Shown: positions 14,138-22,595, counted from the first letter of the stretch. The stretch is 64,000 nt of DNA from Micromonospora citrea (GCF_900090315.1 NZ_FMHZ01000002.1:6046501-6110500); one strand, 5' to 3'. Program-made: numbers and translations. The notes: a model not told the origin generated them from the letters alone.

Positions 14138-15373
14138 CTAGGACAGGGCCCACTGCTGGGTGGCCGCGCCGTTGCCGGTGCGCTGGACGACGTCCGTTCC
14201 GTCGTCGGCGACCGGCCCGGTGAGGTCGAGGGGCTTGCCGCTGTTCCGGTTGGTGACGGTGACGTACGTGCCGACCCGCGTGACGCGCCACTGCTGGTTG
14301 GCCGCACCGGTGGGGGTCCACTGGATCACGTCGGCGCCGTCGGCGGTGGAGCTGCCGGTCACGTCGAGCGGGACCAGCTCCGGGCAGCTGTCCTTGGCGG
14401 CGTCGTTCTGGTACTCGTCGCCGCCGATGTGGAAGTAGGGGCCATCGAAGAGGGGCACGAACTCCGACAGCAGGTTCATCGCGAACGTGCGGGCGTGTTC
14501 CCTGGTCAGGTTGAGGGTCCAGCCGCCGTTCGACCCGCCCGGCCAGGGGGCGTAGTCCATCGACGGGCACTCGAACCGCATCGTCGGGTCGTACGTCGTC
14601 ATCGCGGTGGCGTGCCCGGGCAGGTCGATCTCGGGCACGACGGTGACGTGGTACCTCCGGGCGACGTCCTGCAGCCGGCGCAGGTCGGCCTCGCTGTAGG
14701 ACTGGGCGGAGGCCAGGCCGGGGTACCGGTCGCTGCGCAGCCGGAAGCCGTTCCACTCGGTGAAGTGCAGGTGCAGCGTGTTCAGCCGCGGCCACGCCAT
14801 GCGGCGGAGCAGGTTCTCCAGGTAGTCCATCTCGTAGAAGTGCCGGCCGACGTCGAGCATGAGCCCCCGCTGCCGGTACCGCGGGTGGTCCCGGACGGAG
14901 CCCGCCAGCGCGGTGGTCCGCGTCGCGCTCTGCGTGACGACCTGTAGCAGGGTCTGGGTTCCGTAGTACACGCCGGCGGCCGCGTTCCCGCGGACCGCGA
15001 CGTGTGCGCCGACGGTCAGCAGGTACCCCTCGTCGCCGATGCCGGCGTCGGCGCCGGCCAGGGTGGGCAGGATGTCGCCGGTCCTCGCCGTTGCCGACGG
15101 AACGACCGGCAGGTCGACGCCGCTGATCGCGCCGAGGTCGACGCGGAGCGACGTCGCCACCGACGACAGCTCCGTGGTGTGGGCGGGGTCCACCAGGATC
15201 CGGGAGGCCGGGGTCAGCGTGTGGGTGCCCGTCCCCCCGGTCCACTCCCGCACGCTCGGTGCGACCAGGGGCGCCGGGTTGGCCGCCCGCGCCGGCGACG
15301 GGACCTGGACCCCGGCGCCGGCCAGCAGGGCGGCCAGCACCAGGGAAAGACGTCGTTCGCGGAAGAAGAGCAT
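14138..15373 (-). CDS. GH20 beta-N-acetylhexosaminidase, internally shortened, fused to partial ricin lectin
   Basis: A 411-aa secreted protein: signal peptide (residues 1-30, ending ARA), GH20 N-terminal domain (about 35-155), then the first half of the catalytic barrel (YRQRGLMLDVGRHFYEMDYL, LHLHFTEWNGFRL, VVPEIDLPGHATAM, and the catalytic D-E pair in FHIGGDEY at about residue 320). Only about 12 residues later, at CPELVPLDVTG, the sequence switches to ricin-type repeats, of which two (ADGADVIQW, ADDGTDVVQR) instead of three remain. A GH20 barrel normally needs about 130-150 further residues after GGDE, including substrate-binding Trp and Tyr. The reading frame is intact, so an in-frame deletion of the barrel's second half plus one lectin repeat is likely, and activity is doubtful. 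Confidence 0.82.
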   Translation of the reverse strand: MLFFRERRLSLVLAALLAGAGVQVPSPARAANPAPLVAPSVREWTGGTGTHTLTPASRILVDPAHTTELSSVATSLRVDLGAISGVDLPVVPSATARTGDILPTLAGADAGIGDEGYLLTVGAHVAVRGNAAAGVYYGTQTLLQVVTQSATRTTALAGSVRDHPRYRQRGLMLDVGRHFYEMDYLENLLRRMAWPRLNTLHLHFTEWNGFRLRSDRYPGLASAQSYSEADLRRLQDVARRYHVTVVPEIDLPGHATAMTTYDPTMRFECPSMDYAPWPGGSNGGWTLNLTREHARTFAMNLLSEFVPLFDGPYFHIGGDEYQNDAAKDSCPELVPLDVTGSSTADGADVIQWTPTGAANQQWRVTRVGTYVTVTNRNSGKPLDLTGPVADDGTDVVQRTGNGAATQQWALS

Positions 15374-15436
15374 TGCCGCGTGCCTCCGGTGGGTTTCACG
15401 GGACTGCGCCTTGGCTCAGCGACAGGGATGTCGTAC

Positions 15437-15450
15437 GTCAGATGTCTGAC
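15437..15450. promoter_or_regulatory. Candidate operator upstream of the hexosaminidase gene
   Basis: GTCAGATGTCTGAC: 6-bp inverted arms around a TG centre, 64 bp upstream of the hexosaminidase start. It shares GATGTCTG with the galactosidase promoter (10640-10647). Confidence 0.4.
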
Positions 15451-15504
15451 AACGGTACGAGGCGGATCGATGGCCGTCAAGAGGTGCTCGCCTGTGGACG
15501 GACC

Positions 15505-15569
15505 TTGACGGCGCCCGAGCCAGATCCTAGGGTCTGCAACATCCTGCTAGATATTGGCGCTCCGATGTC
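15505..15569 (+). promoter_or_regulatory. Promoter and candidate operator of the sugar transporter operon
   Basis: TTGACG (15505-15510) and TAGGGT (15528-15533) are separated by 17 bp, a good housekeeping-type promoter. Just downstream, ACATC (15540-15544), GATATTG and GATGTC (15564-15569) repeat the elements seen at the galactosidase promoter, positioned where a repressor would block transcription. Confidence 0.5.
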
Positions 15570-15618
15570 ACAAAAGGTCATGCATTCGCGCCATCGGCAT
15601 CTCCCGGAAGAGGCGGAC

Positions 15619-16866
15619 ATGAAACGACGTCTGGGCGCGGCGCTCGCCCTCGCCACCGCCGCAGCGCTCGCGATCACCGGCTGCGGCTCCTCCGACGACT
15701 CGTCGGACGGATCGATCACCCTGAAGTTCGTCGGCGCGGACTACGGCACCGGCCCCGCGGACACGACCCAGAAGTACTGGCAGAAGATCGCCGACGAGTT
15801 CCACACCCGGAACCCCTCGATCACGGTCGAGGTCACGACCATCAACTGGACGGACTACGACACCAAGGTCAAGACCCAGCTGCAGAACAAGGACTACCCC
15901 GACATCCTGCAGGGCGTGTTCTATCCGCAGTACGCGACGAACGGGCTGGTCGCGCCGCTCGGCGACGTCCTGTCCAACCCGGCCGCCGGCACTGCGGTGT
16001 TCAAGGAGGCCTTCAGCGTCGACGGCGTCCAGTACGCCGCCCCGTTCGTCACCTCCGCCCGGGCGATGTTCTACAACAAGAAGGCGTTCGCCGAGGCCGG
16101 GATCGACAAGCCGCCGGCCACGTGGGCCGAGCTGGAGAACGCCGCGCGGGCCCTGAAGGCCAAGGGGTACATCGGCTACGCCCTGCCGCTGGGCCCGGAG
16201 GAGGCGCAGGCCGAGTCGACCCTCTGGATGCTGGGCAACGGCGGTGGCTGGCAGTCCGACGGCAAGTACACCATCGACAGCCGGCAGAACGTCGAGACGT
16301 TCACGTTCCTCAAGAACCTCGTCGCGGCGGGCCTCACCCAGCCCAACCCGGCCACCTACGACCGCACGGCCAACGCGGCGGCCGACTTCGCCGCCGGCAA
16401 GGTCGGCATGGAGTTCAACGGGCCGTTCCTCACCGCCACCATCGCCTCGGCCGGCAAGCTCTCCGCCACCGACTACGCCACCGCTCCGGTGCCCGGGCGC
16501 ACCGGCCCCGTCCAGCAGACGCTCGGCGTGGCGGACGCGATCCAGGCGTTCAAGACCAGGGACGCGGCCAGGGCGGCGGCCATCAAGCAGTTCCTGGACT
16601 TCGCGCTCACCGACGAGCGCCAGCTCGCCTTCGCCAGGCAGTACGCGCTGCTGCCCGGCACCCAGTCCGCGCTGGACAGCCTGAAGAGCGACCCGGTGCT
16701 CGGCACCTTCGCCAGCCTGCTGCCGCAGACCGTGCAGTTCCCCAGCGACGAGAAGTGGACCGCCACGGTGCTCCCCGCCGTCAAGAAGAACATCGGCCTG
16801 GCCGTCACCGGCGACCCGGCGCGCGTCCTCGGCGACCTGCAGGCCAAGGCGACCGCGGGGCGGTAG
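15619..16866 (+). CDS. Sugar ABC transporter substrate-binding lipoprotein
   Basis: A 415-aa extracytoplasmic solute-binding protein (SBP1/MalE-like). The N-terminal MKRRLGAALALATAAALAITGC gives a lipobox (ITG-C at residue 22), followed by an acidic Ser/Asp linker. The remainder has the family pattern: ADEFHTRNPSITVEVTTINW, YPDILQGVFYPQYATNGLVAPLGDVL, ARAMFYNKKAFAEAGI, PPATWAELENAARALKAKGY. The start is the ATG after GGAAGAGG; a longer open frame upstream has no ribosome site. It begins the operon with two permeases, kinase, isomerase and aldolase. The ligand is inferred to be a galactose- or amino-sugar-containing oligosaccharide or monosaccharide. No MsiK-like ATPase is encoded nearby, so a shared ATPase encoded elsewhere is expected. 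Confidence 0.9.
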   Translation: MKRRLGAALALATAAALAITGCGSSDDSSDGSITLKFVGADYGTGPADTTQKYWQKIADEFHTRNPSITVEVTTINWTDYDTKVKTQLQNKDYPDILQGVFYPQYATNGLVAPLGDVLSNPAAGTAVFKEAFSVDGVQYAAPFVTSARAMFYNKKAFAEAGIDKPPATWAELENAARALKAKGYIGYALPLGPEEAQAESTLWMLGNGGGWQSDGKYTIDSRQNVETFTFLKNLVAAGLTQPNPATYDRTANAAADFAAGKVGMEFNGPFLTATIASAGKLSATDYATAPVPGRTGPVQQTLGVADAIQAFKTRDAARAAAIKQFLDFALTDERQLAFARQYALLPGTQSALDSLKSDPVLGTFASLLPQTVQFPSDEKWTATVLPAVKKNIGLAVTGDPARVLGDLQAKATAGR

Positions 16867-16885
16867 CCCGCCTCCGTACCTCTCC

Positions 16886-16917
16886 GGTGGCGCGCGGGTC
16901 CCCACCCGCGCGCCACC
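16886..16917 (+). terminator. Intra-operon hairpin after the binding-protein gene
   Basis: A perfect 14-bp stem (16886-16899 with 16904-16917) and CCCC loop. Such hairpins between a binding protein and its permeases usually raise the binding-protein level by mRNA protection or partial termination. Confidence 0.6.
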
Positions 16918-16943
16918 GCCCACCGGCGCCCGATAGGACTCAG

Positions 16944-17909
16944 ATGGCAAGAACCGTGACGCTGACGCCGCTCCCCGAGGCGGCTCGTGCCGCGCGCTCC
17001 AGCGAGCCCGCCCGCCGCCGGCGCTCCGCGTGGGCGGCGCTCGAACCGCTGGTCTGGATCGGGCCGGCGATCCTGCTGATCATCGGCGTGGTGCTGGTGC
17101 CCGTCGTGCTGATGTTCCGCACCGCCTTCCACCGGATCGACGCGATCGGCTTCGACCACGGCTGGGCGGGCTGGGAGAACTTCGAGGCGCTGCTGCGCGA
17201 GCCCGCACTGGGCGCCGTCGTGGTGCGTACCCTCGTGTGGGTCGTGGCCGTGGTGGCCGTCACGATGGCGTGCTCGCTGGTCCTCGCGCAGCTGTTCAAC
17301 CAGGAGTTCCCCGGGCGGCGGGTGGCCCGGTGGGCCCTCGTCGCGCCCTGGGCGGCATCGGTCTTCATGACCGCCGTGGTGTTCCGCTGGATGCTCGACT
17401 CGCGGTCGGGCCTGATCAACCTCTTCCTGCACGACATCGGGGTGCTGCCGGAACTCGGCACCGCACAGGCCGACTGGCTCGGCCGGCCCTCCGTCGCGCT
17501 GTGGTGGATGATCGGCGTGGCGGTCTTCGTCTCCATTCCGTTCACCACCTACGCGATCCTCGCCGGCCTGCAGGGCATCCCCGCCGACGTCTACGAGGCC
17601 GCGCTGCTCGACGGGGCGTCGCCGTGGCGCACCTACCGGTCGGTCACCCTGCCGCTGCTGCGCCCGGCGCTGCTCGTGGCCGTCCTGATCAACATCATGA
17701 ACGTCTTCAACAGCTTTCCGATCATCTGGGCCATGACCGCCGGTGGGCCGGGCGACCAGACGGCCACCACGACGATCTTCATGTACCAGCTGAAGTCGTC
17801 CTCGATCGCCGAGTCCGCCGCCATGTCCGTCGTCAACTTCGGCATCGTCATCGTGCTCGTCGCCCTCTTCGTCCGGGCCAGCAGAGGAAAGTCGCAGGTG
17901 CAGTCGTGA
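16944..17909 (+). CDS. Sugar ABC transporter permease (MalF-type)
   Basis: A 321-aa inner-membrane protein with a polar N-terminus, six hydrophobic segments and the binding-protein-dependent transport loop Y-EAALLDGASPWRTYRSVTLPLLRPAL (EAA motif) that contacts the ATPase. The start ATG 16944 has an AGGA site. The gene ends in a GTGA overlap with the second permease, so the pair is translationally coupled. With 17906-18751 it forms the import channel for the ligand of the lipoprotein at 15619. Confidence 0.92.
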   Translation: MARTVTLTPLPEAARAARSSEPARRRRSAWAALEPLVWIGPAILLIIGVVLVPVVLMFRTAFHRIDAIGFDHGWAGWENFEALLREPALGAVVVRTLVWVVAVVAVTMACSLVLAQLFNQEFPGRRVARWALVAPWAASVFMTAVVFRWMLDSRSGLINLFLHDIGVLPELGTAQADWLGRPSVALWWMIGVAVFVSIPFTTYAILAGLQGIPADVYEAALLDGASPWRTYRSVTLPLLRPALLVAVLINIMNVFNSFPIIWAMTAGGPGDQTATTTIFMYQLKSSSIAESAAMSVVNFGIVIVLVALFVRASRGKSQVQS

Positions 17910-18751
17910 CCGCAGCCGTCGCGTCGGGGCGGGCGCGCCGCCCCTCCGGGCGCAAGATCATTCTTGCCTGCGTCGCGTACGCGGTCGCCGCGCTCTTCCT
18001 GCTCCCGTACCTGGAGATGGTGGTCGCGGCGGCGCGTCCGAGCGACGAGCTGAAGGACCCCACCTACCTGCCGTCGCGGTTCGAGTGGTCCAACTTCGTC
18101 ACCCTCTGGTCCAGCGGGCTCGGCACCAACCTCGGGGTGAGCCTCCGCGTGGCGGCCGGCGCGACCCTGCTGGTCCTGCTCGTGGCGCTGCCCGCCGCGT
18201 ACTACACCGCGCGGCACCGGTTCCGGGGCCGCACCGTGTTCCTCCTGCTCGTGCTCGTCACGCAGATGTTCCAGCCCACGGCGATGCTGGTCGGCATCTA
18301 CCGGGAGTTCGTGGCCCTCGGCCTGAACAACTCGATCTGGGGCCTGACGCTTGTCAACGCCGGCTTCAACCTCGCGTTCGCGACCTGGATCCTCAACGCC
18401 TACATCAGCTCCATCCCGGTCGAGCTGGAGGAGGCGGCGACCGTGGACGGGACGGGCCGGCTCGGCGCGCTGCTGCGGATCACCCTGCCGCTGGCCTGGC
18501 CCGGCGTCGTCACGGCACTGATCTTCACCTTCATCGCCGCCTGGAACGAGTTCGTCGTCGCGTTGATCCTGACCTCCGACCCCGAGAAGCAGCCGCTCAC
18601 CGTGGTGCTCGACAGCTACCTCGGCGGCTACCAGATCGACTGGGGGCACCTGTTCGCGGCGTCCGCCGTGGCCACCGTGCCGGTGATCATCCTGTTCGCC
18701 CTCATCGAGCGCAAGGTCGTGGGCGGCCTGACCGCCGGATCGGTCAAGTGA
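17906..18751 (+). CDS. Sugar ABC transporter permease (MalG-type)
   Basis: A 281-aa permease starting at GTG 17906 inside the stop codon of the previous gene. It has six predicted membrane segments, the MalG-like start (AYAVAALFLLPYLEMVVAAARP), and the EAA loop ELEEAATVDGTGRLGALLRITLPLAWPG. The GTGA overlap at its end couples it to the sugar kinase gene, tying transport to phosphorylation in one transcript. Confidence 0.92.
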   Translation: MTAAVASGRARRPSGRKIILACVAYAVAALFLLPYLEMVVAAARPSDELKDPTYLPSRFEWSNFVTLWSSGLGTNLGVSLRVAAGATLLVLLVALPAAYYTARHRFRGRTVFLLLVLVTQMFQPTAMLVGIYREFVALGLNNSIWGLTLVNAGFNLAFATWILNAYISSIPVELEEAATVDGTGRLGALLRITLPLAWPGVVTALIFTFIAAWNEFVVALILTSDPEKQPLTVVLDSYLGGYQIDWGHLFAASAVATVPVIILFALIERKVVGGLTAGSVK

Positions 18752-19755
18752 GCGCCACCGGCCCGGACCGGAACGGGCTGATCATCTCGGTCGCGCTCAA
18801 CCCCGCACTGGACGTCACCTACTCCGTGCCGGAACTGGTGCCCGGCACGTCCCACCGGGTCACGGACGTGGTCTGCCGGGCCGGGGGCAAGGGGGTGAAC
18901 GTCGCCCGGGTGCTGCGTCAGCTGGGCGCCGAGACCCTGGTCCTGGGCCTGCTCGGCGGCGCCGCCGGCGACCGGATCGAGGCCGAGCTGGCAGCCGTCG
19001 GCGTGCCGGCGCACTTCACCCGCCTCGACGCGGAGACCCGCCGGACGGTGACCGTCCTCGCGGAGGGCGGGGCGACGGTCCTCAACGAACCGGGCCCGCC
19101 CGTCACCGCCGCGCGCTGGTCGGCGTTCCGGGAGGCGTACGCGGAGCGGGTCGGGGCGGCGCGGGTGGTGGTGCTGTCCGGCAGCCGGCCACCGGGCGTA
19201 CCCGAGACCGCCTACGCCGACCTCGTCGCCATCGCCCGGGCCAACGGCGTCGACGCCGTCGTGGACGCCGAAGGTCCCGCGCTGCGGCACGCGCTGGCCG
19301 CCGCGCCGGCGTTGGCGAAACCGAACGCCCACGAGGCGGCGGATCTGCTCGGCCGTCCGGTACGCACCCGCGACGACGCCGTGGTGGTGGCGCGGCGACT
19401 CGTCCGGCTCGGCGCCGGCGCCGGCGTCGTCTCCCGGGGCGAGGACGGATTCGTGGCGGTCGCCGACGGAGCCACCTACGACGTCCGAGCGCCCGAACGG
19501 GTGCCCGGCAACCCGACCGGCGCCGGCGACGCCCTCGCGGCCGTGCTCGCGTACGGGCTCGTCACCCGGACGCCGTGGCGGGACGTCCTCGCCCGGGGCG
19601 CGGCCGTCTCCGCCGCCGCCGTCGCCTGCCCGTGGGCGGGCGGATACGACGCCGACGTGGCCTCCCGGCTGCTGCCCGGAACCACCGTGGAAACCCTGGA
19701 AACACCACGCACCGACAGAAAGCAGGAACCGTGTCGTACGTCGCTTCCGAGATAG
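18748..19755 (+). CDS. PfkB-family hexose(phosphate) kinase (tagatose-6-P/1-phosphofructokinase-like)
   Basis: A 335-aa ribokinase-fold kinase. Diagnostic segments are SVALNPALDVTY at the N-terminus, CRAGGKGVNVARVLRQLGAE (first PfkB signature), VVLSGSRPPGVP, LAKPNAHEAADLLGR, and NPTGAGDALAAVLAYGL with the catalytic aspartate (second signature). This subgroup covers 1-phosphofructokinase, tagatose-6-phosphate kinase and LacC. With the SIS protein and class II aldolase downstream, tagatose-6-phosphate phosphorylation to the 1,6-bisphosphate is the most consistent role. It overlaps the permease (GTGA) and the following gene by 25 bp. Confidence 0.85.
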   Translation: MSATGPDRNGLIISVALNPALDVTYSVPELVPGTSHRVTDVVCRAGGKGVNVARVLRQLGAETLVLGLLGGAAGDRIEAELAAVGVPAHFTRLDAETRRTVTVLAEGGATVLNEPGPPVTAARWSAFREAYAERVGAARVVVLSGSRPPGVPETAYADLVAIARANGVDAVVDAEGPALRHALAAAPALAKPNAHEAADLLGRPVRTRDDAVVVARRLVRLGAGAGVVSRGEDGFVAVADGATYDVRAPERVPGNPTGAGDALAAVLAYGLVTRTPWRDVLARGAAVSAAAVACPWAGGYDADVASRLLPGTTVETLETPRTDRKQEPCRTSLPR

Positions 19756-20627
19756 CCTCCCAACCCGAGACCTGGCGGCACGCCGCGGCGCTGGTCGCGC
19801 AGCCGGAGGTGGCGCGGGCCCTGCCCCGGCCCGGCGAACGCGTCGCCGTCGTGGGCTGTGGCACGTCGTACTTCATGGCGCAGAGCTTCGCGGCGCTGCG
19901 GGAGTCGGCGGGGCAGGGGGAGACCGACGCGTTCGCCGCCTCGGAGTTCCCCACCGGGCGGCGGTACGACCGCGTCGTCGCCATCACTCGCTCCGGCACC
20001 ACCACCGAGGTGGTCCGGCTCCTGGAAGGGCTGCCGGCCGGCACCCGCTCGACGGTCGTCACCACCGACGCCGCCCTGCCGGCGGCCCGGCTCGCGACCG
20101 ACCGCGTCGTCCTCGGCCTCGCCGACGAGCGGTCGGTGGTGCAGACCCGCTTCGCCACGACCGCGCTGGCCGCCTGGCGCGTCGGCCTCGGGCGGGACCT
20201 GACGGACGCGATCGCCCAGGCGCGGGCCCGGCTGGCCGAACCGCTCGACCCGGCCGTGGTCGGCCGGGAGCAGTTCACCTTCCTCGGCACCGGCTGGACG
20301 GTGGGACTGGCGCACGAGGCGGCCCTGAAGCTGCGCGAGGCGGCGCAGGTCTGGGCGGAGTCGTACCCGGCGATGGAGTTCCGGCACGGCCCGATCAGCG
20401 TGATCGACCACCGGTCCGTGGTCTGGATCTTCGGTCCGCCGGTGCCCGGGCTGCGCGACGACCTGGCCGGCACCGGCGCGATCGTGGTGCACGAGCACGG
20501 TGACCCCATGGCGTCCCTCACCACCGCGCAGCGGCTCGCGGTCGAGCTCGCGACCCGGCGCGGCCTGGACCCGGACCGCCCCCGGCTGCTCACCCGGTCC
20601 GTCGTCCTGCCCGTGCCCGCCGCCTGA
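19731..20627 (+). CDS. SIS-domain sugar isomerase/deaminase (AgaS- or GlmS-C-like)
   Basis: A 298-aa protein with two SIS folds: VVGCGTSYFMAQSFAALRE (residues 40-60) with the following ITRSGTTTEVVRLLE phosphate-binding loop, and FLGTGWTVGLAHEAALKLREAAQVWAESYPAMEFRHGPIS, typical of GlmS isomerase and AgaS domains. The start GTG 19731 has AGCAGGAA upstream and lies within the end of the kinase gene. AgaS-type proteins convert galactosamine-6-phosphate to tagatose-6-phosphate with loss of ammonia, exactly the substrate expected for the neighbouring kinase and aldolase; glucosamine-6-phosphate is the alternative. Confidence 0.82.
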   Translation: MSYVASEIASQPETWRHAAALVAQPEVARALPRPGERVAVVGCGTSYFMAQSFAALRESAGQGETDAFAASEFPTGRRYDRVVAITRSGTTTEVVRLLEGLPAGTRSTVVTTDAALPAARLATDRVVLGLADERSVVQTRFATTALAAWRVGLGRDLTDAIAQARARLAEPLDPAVVGREQFTFLGTGWTVGLAHEAALKLREAAQVWAESYPAMEFRHGPISVIDHRSVVWIFGPPVPGLRDDLAGTGAIVVHEHGDPMASLTTAQRLAVELATRRGLDPDRPRLLTRSVVLPVPAA

Positions 20628-20636
20628 GGAGCGCCG

Positions 20637-21479
20637 ATGACCCTCGTCCCCACCGCCGACCTGGTGGCCGCCGCCCGCGCCGCCGGCACCGGCGTGCTGG
20701 CGTTCAACGTGATCACCATCGAGCACGCCCAGGCGATCGCCGCCGCGGCGCGGCGGGCGCACCGGCCCGCGATCCTGCAGATCAGCCAGAACGCGGCGCG
20801 CTACCACGGCGGCGTCTCGGCCATCGCCGCGGCGACCGCCGAGATCGCCCGCGCTGCCGGCGCGGAGCTGTCGCTGCACCTGGACCACGTCGACGACGTC
20901 GGCCTGCTGGAGCAGGCCCCCGCCGCCGGCTTCAGCTCCGTGATGGTCGACGCGTCCGCGCTGTCGTACGCGGCGAACGTGGCCGCCACCCGTAAGGCGA
21001 CCGACTGGGCGCACGAGCGCGGGCTGTGGGTCGAGGCGGAGCTCGGCCACGTCGGCGGCAAGCCGGACGCCCCGGCGAGCGCCCACGCGGCCGGCGTCCG
21101 CACCGACCCGGCCGAGGCCGCCCGCTACGTGGCCGAGACCGGCGTCGACGCGCTGGCCGTCGCGGTGGGCAGCACCCACGCGATGGCCGACCGCACGGCG
21201 TCGCTGGATCTCGACCTCGTGGCCGCGATCCGCGACGCGGTGCCCGTGCCCCTGGTGCTGCACGGTTCCTCGGGGGTGCCGCTGGAGCAGATCCGCGCGG
21301 CGGTCGGGCGCGGCATGGTGAAGATCAACGTCGGGACGGCCCTCAACGTGGCCTTCACCGACGCGGTCCGGGCCGCCCTGCCCGAGTCCCGCGACCCGCG
21401 CCGCTACCTCGCGGCGGGGCGGGACGCGATGGCCGGGGTGGTGGAGCGGCTGCTCACCCTGCTGCCCGAGGTGCCGTAG
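20637..21479 (+). CDS. Class II fructose/tagatose-bisphosphate aldolase
   Basis: A 280-aa zinc-dependent aldolase: FNVITIEHAQAI, LHLDHVDDVG (zinc His and catalytic Asp region), EAELGHVGGK (catalytic Glu), VGSTHAMAD, LVLHGSSGVP (zinc His) and KINVGTALNVAFT (phosphate site). Both KbaY/GatY (tagatose-1,6-bisphosphate) and Fba enzymes share these motifs. Operon context with an AgaS-like and a PfkB protein favours tagatose bisphosphate, giving glyceraldehyde-3-P and dihydroxyacetone-P. It starts nine bases after the isomerase, with GAGGAG before ATG, and is the last gene before a strong terminator. Confidence 0.88.
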   Translation: MTLVPTADLVAAARAAGTGVLAFNVITIEHAQAIAAAARRAHRPAILQISQNAARYHGGVSAIAAATAEIARAAGAELSLHLDHVDDVGLLEQAPAAGFSSVMVDASALSYAANVAATRKATDWAHERGLWVEAELGHVGGKPDAPASAHAAGVRTDPAEAARYVAETGVDALAVAVGSTHAMADRTASLDLDLVAAIRDAVPVPLVLHGSSGVPLEQIRAAVGRGMVKINVGTALNVAFTDAVRAALPESRDPRRYLAAGRDAMAGVVERLLTLLPEVP

Positions 21480-21508
21480 CCCGACGCCGGCAGTCGGCCG
21501 GACACCGG

Positions 21509-21543
21509 GGCCGGTGCGGGCGTGGTCACCGCCCGCACCGGCC
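21509..21543. terminator. Terminator at the end of the sugar operon
   Basis: A perfect 14-bp stem (21509-21522 with 21530-21543) and 7-nt loop between the aldolase gene and the convergent ROK remnant. Confidence 0.8.
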
Positions 21544-22109
21544 TATGCCGGGGGACGGGCGGGCAGGGGCTCGGGCACGTTGAGCCGCAGGGCGGCCGCG
21601 ACGGCGCCCAGGGCGCCGCCCTCGTCGCCGAACCGGGCCGTCACGACGTCCAGGTGGCGCGGGTGACGGGGGATCGCCAACCGGCCGATCGTCGCCCGCA
21701 CCGGCTCCAGCACCACCTCGCCGGCCTGGGCCAGGGTGCCGCCGATGGCCACCTTGCCCGGATCCAACTGCACCACCATGCCCGAGAGGACCCGGCCGAG
21801 CAGCGTCGCGGCGTGCCGCACCACCTCCTCGACGGTCGGCTCGCCGGCACGTGCCAGCGCCGCCAGGTCGGCCGGGTCCGCGACGGTCACGCCGCGGTCG
21901 GCGCACCGCTCGATGAGGGCCGACGGGCGGATCAGCAGCTCCAGGCAGCCACGGCCGCCGCACGGACAGGCCTCGCCGTCGGGGTCGACGCTGACGTGGC
22001 CGATCTCGCCGGCGGCGCCGTGCGCGCCGCGGGCGAGCCGGCCGTCGACGATGAGCCCGCCGCCCACGCCGTCACTCCACCGGACGTAGGTTGACGTAGC
22101 GCTGCTGCG
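21543..22109 (-). pseudogene. ROK-family kinase/repressor, C-terminal remnant
   Basis: This frame encodes the last about 185 residues of a ROK protein: YVRWSDGVGGGLIVDGRL, RGAHGAAGEIGHVSVDPDG, the zinc motif C-P-C-GGRGC-LE, LLGRVLSGMVVQLDPGKVAIGG, and a normal C-terminus. The N-terminal half (DNA-binding and/or ATP-binding lobe) is absent. Upstream of about 22109 the sequence becomes a piece of an oppositely oriented GntR gene, and the open frame then runs into unrelated antisense sequence with no plausible start. It may once have been an amino-sugar kinase or NagC-like repressor for the adjacent operon. Confidence 0.8.
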
Positions 22110-22595
22110 GGCACCTATGTCACGAGCCTCGCCCCGCAGTTGCTGCTCGACACCCTCAGCTTCGTCGTGGACTTCCACCGCGACGACACGGTGCTGGACT
22201 TCCTCGAGGTTCGGCGCATCCTCGAGCCGGCCGCCACGGCACTGGCCGCGCGACGGATGAGCGCCGAGGACGTCGCCGGCCTCCAGGCGGTGCTCGACAG
22301 CCTGGGTGACACCTCGGACGTCGAGGCACTGGTCGCCAACGACCTGGAGTTCCATCGTCTGATCGCCGTCGGCTCCGGAAACACGGTGCTGTGCTCGCTG
22401 CTCGAAGGTCTCTCCGGGCCCACCACCCGGGCCCGCATCTGGCGCGGCGTCACGCAGGAGGGCGCCGTCACCCGCACCCGGGAGCAGCACCAGGCCATCG
22501 TCGACGCGATCACGGCCGGGCAGGCCGATCTCGCGCGTTCCTGGGCCACCGTGCACGTCGCCGGCGTCGAGGAGTGGCTCCGTCGGGCGCTGTGA
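22110..22595 (+). pseudogene. GntR/FadR-family regulator, C-terminal FCD remnant
   Basis: From 22110 the frame reads GTYVTSLAPQLLLDTLSFVVDF, the end of a GntR winged helix (normally preceded by a G-R-G segment), followed by a complete FCD ligand domain (FLEVRRILEPAATALAARRM, NDLEFHRLIAVGSGN, RTREQHQAIVDAITAGQADLARSWATVHV). The DNA-binding helices are missing. An ATG at 22140 could start a 151-aa FCD-only protein, but no ribosome site is visible. It abuts the ROK remnant head to head, so one deletion appears to have removed both 5' ends and the shared promoter. Confidence 0.8.

Noticed and set aside
22140-22595. An intact 151-aa regulator starting at ATG 22140
   Set aside because: The sequence just upstream (GTYVTSLAP) is the end of a GntR DNA-binding domain in the same frame, and no ribosome site precedes the ATG, so a truncated gene is more likely.
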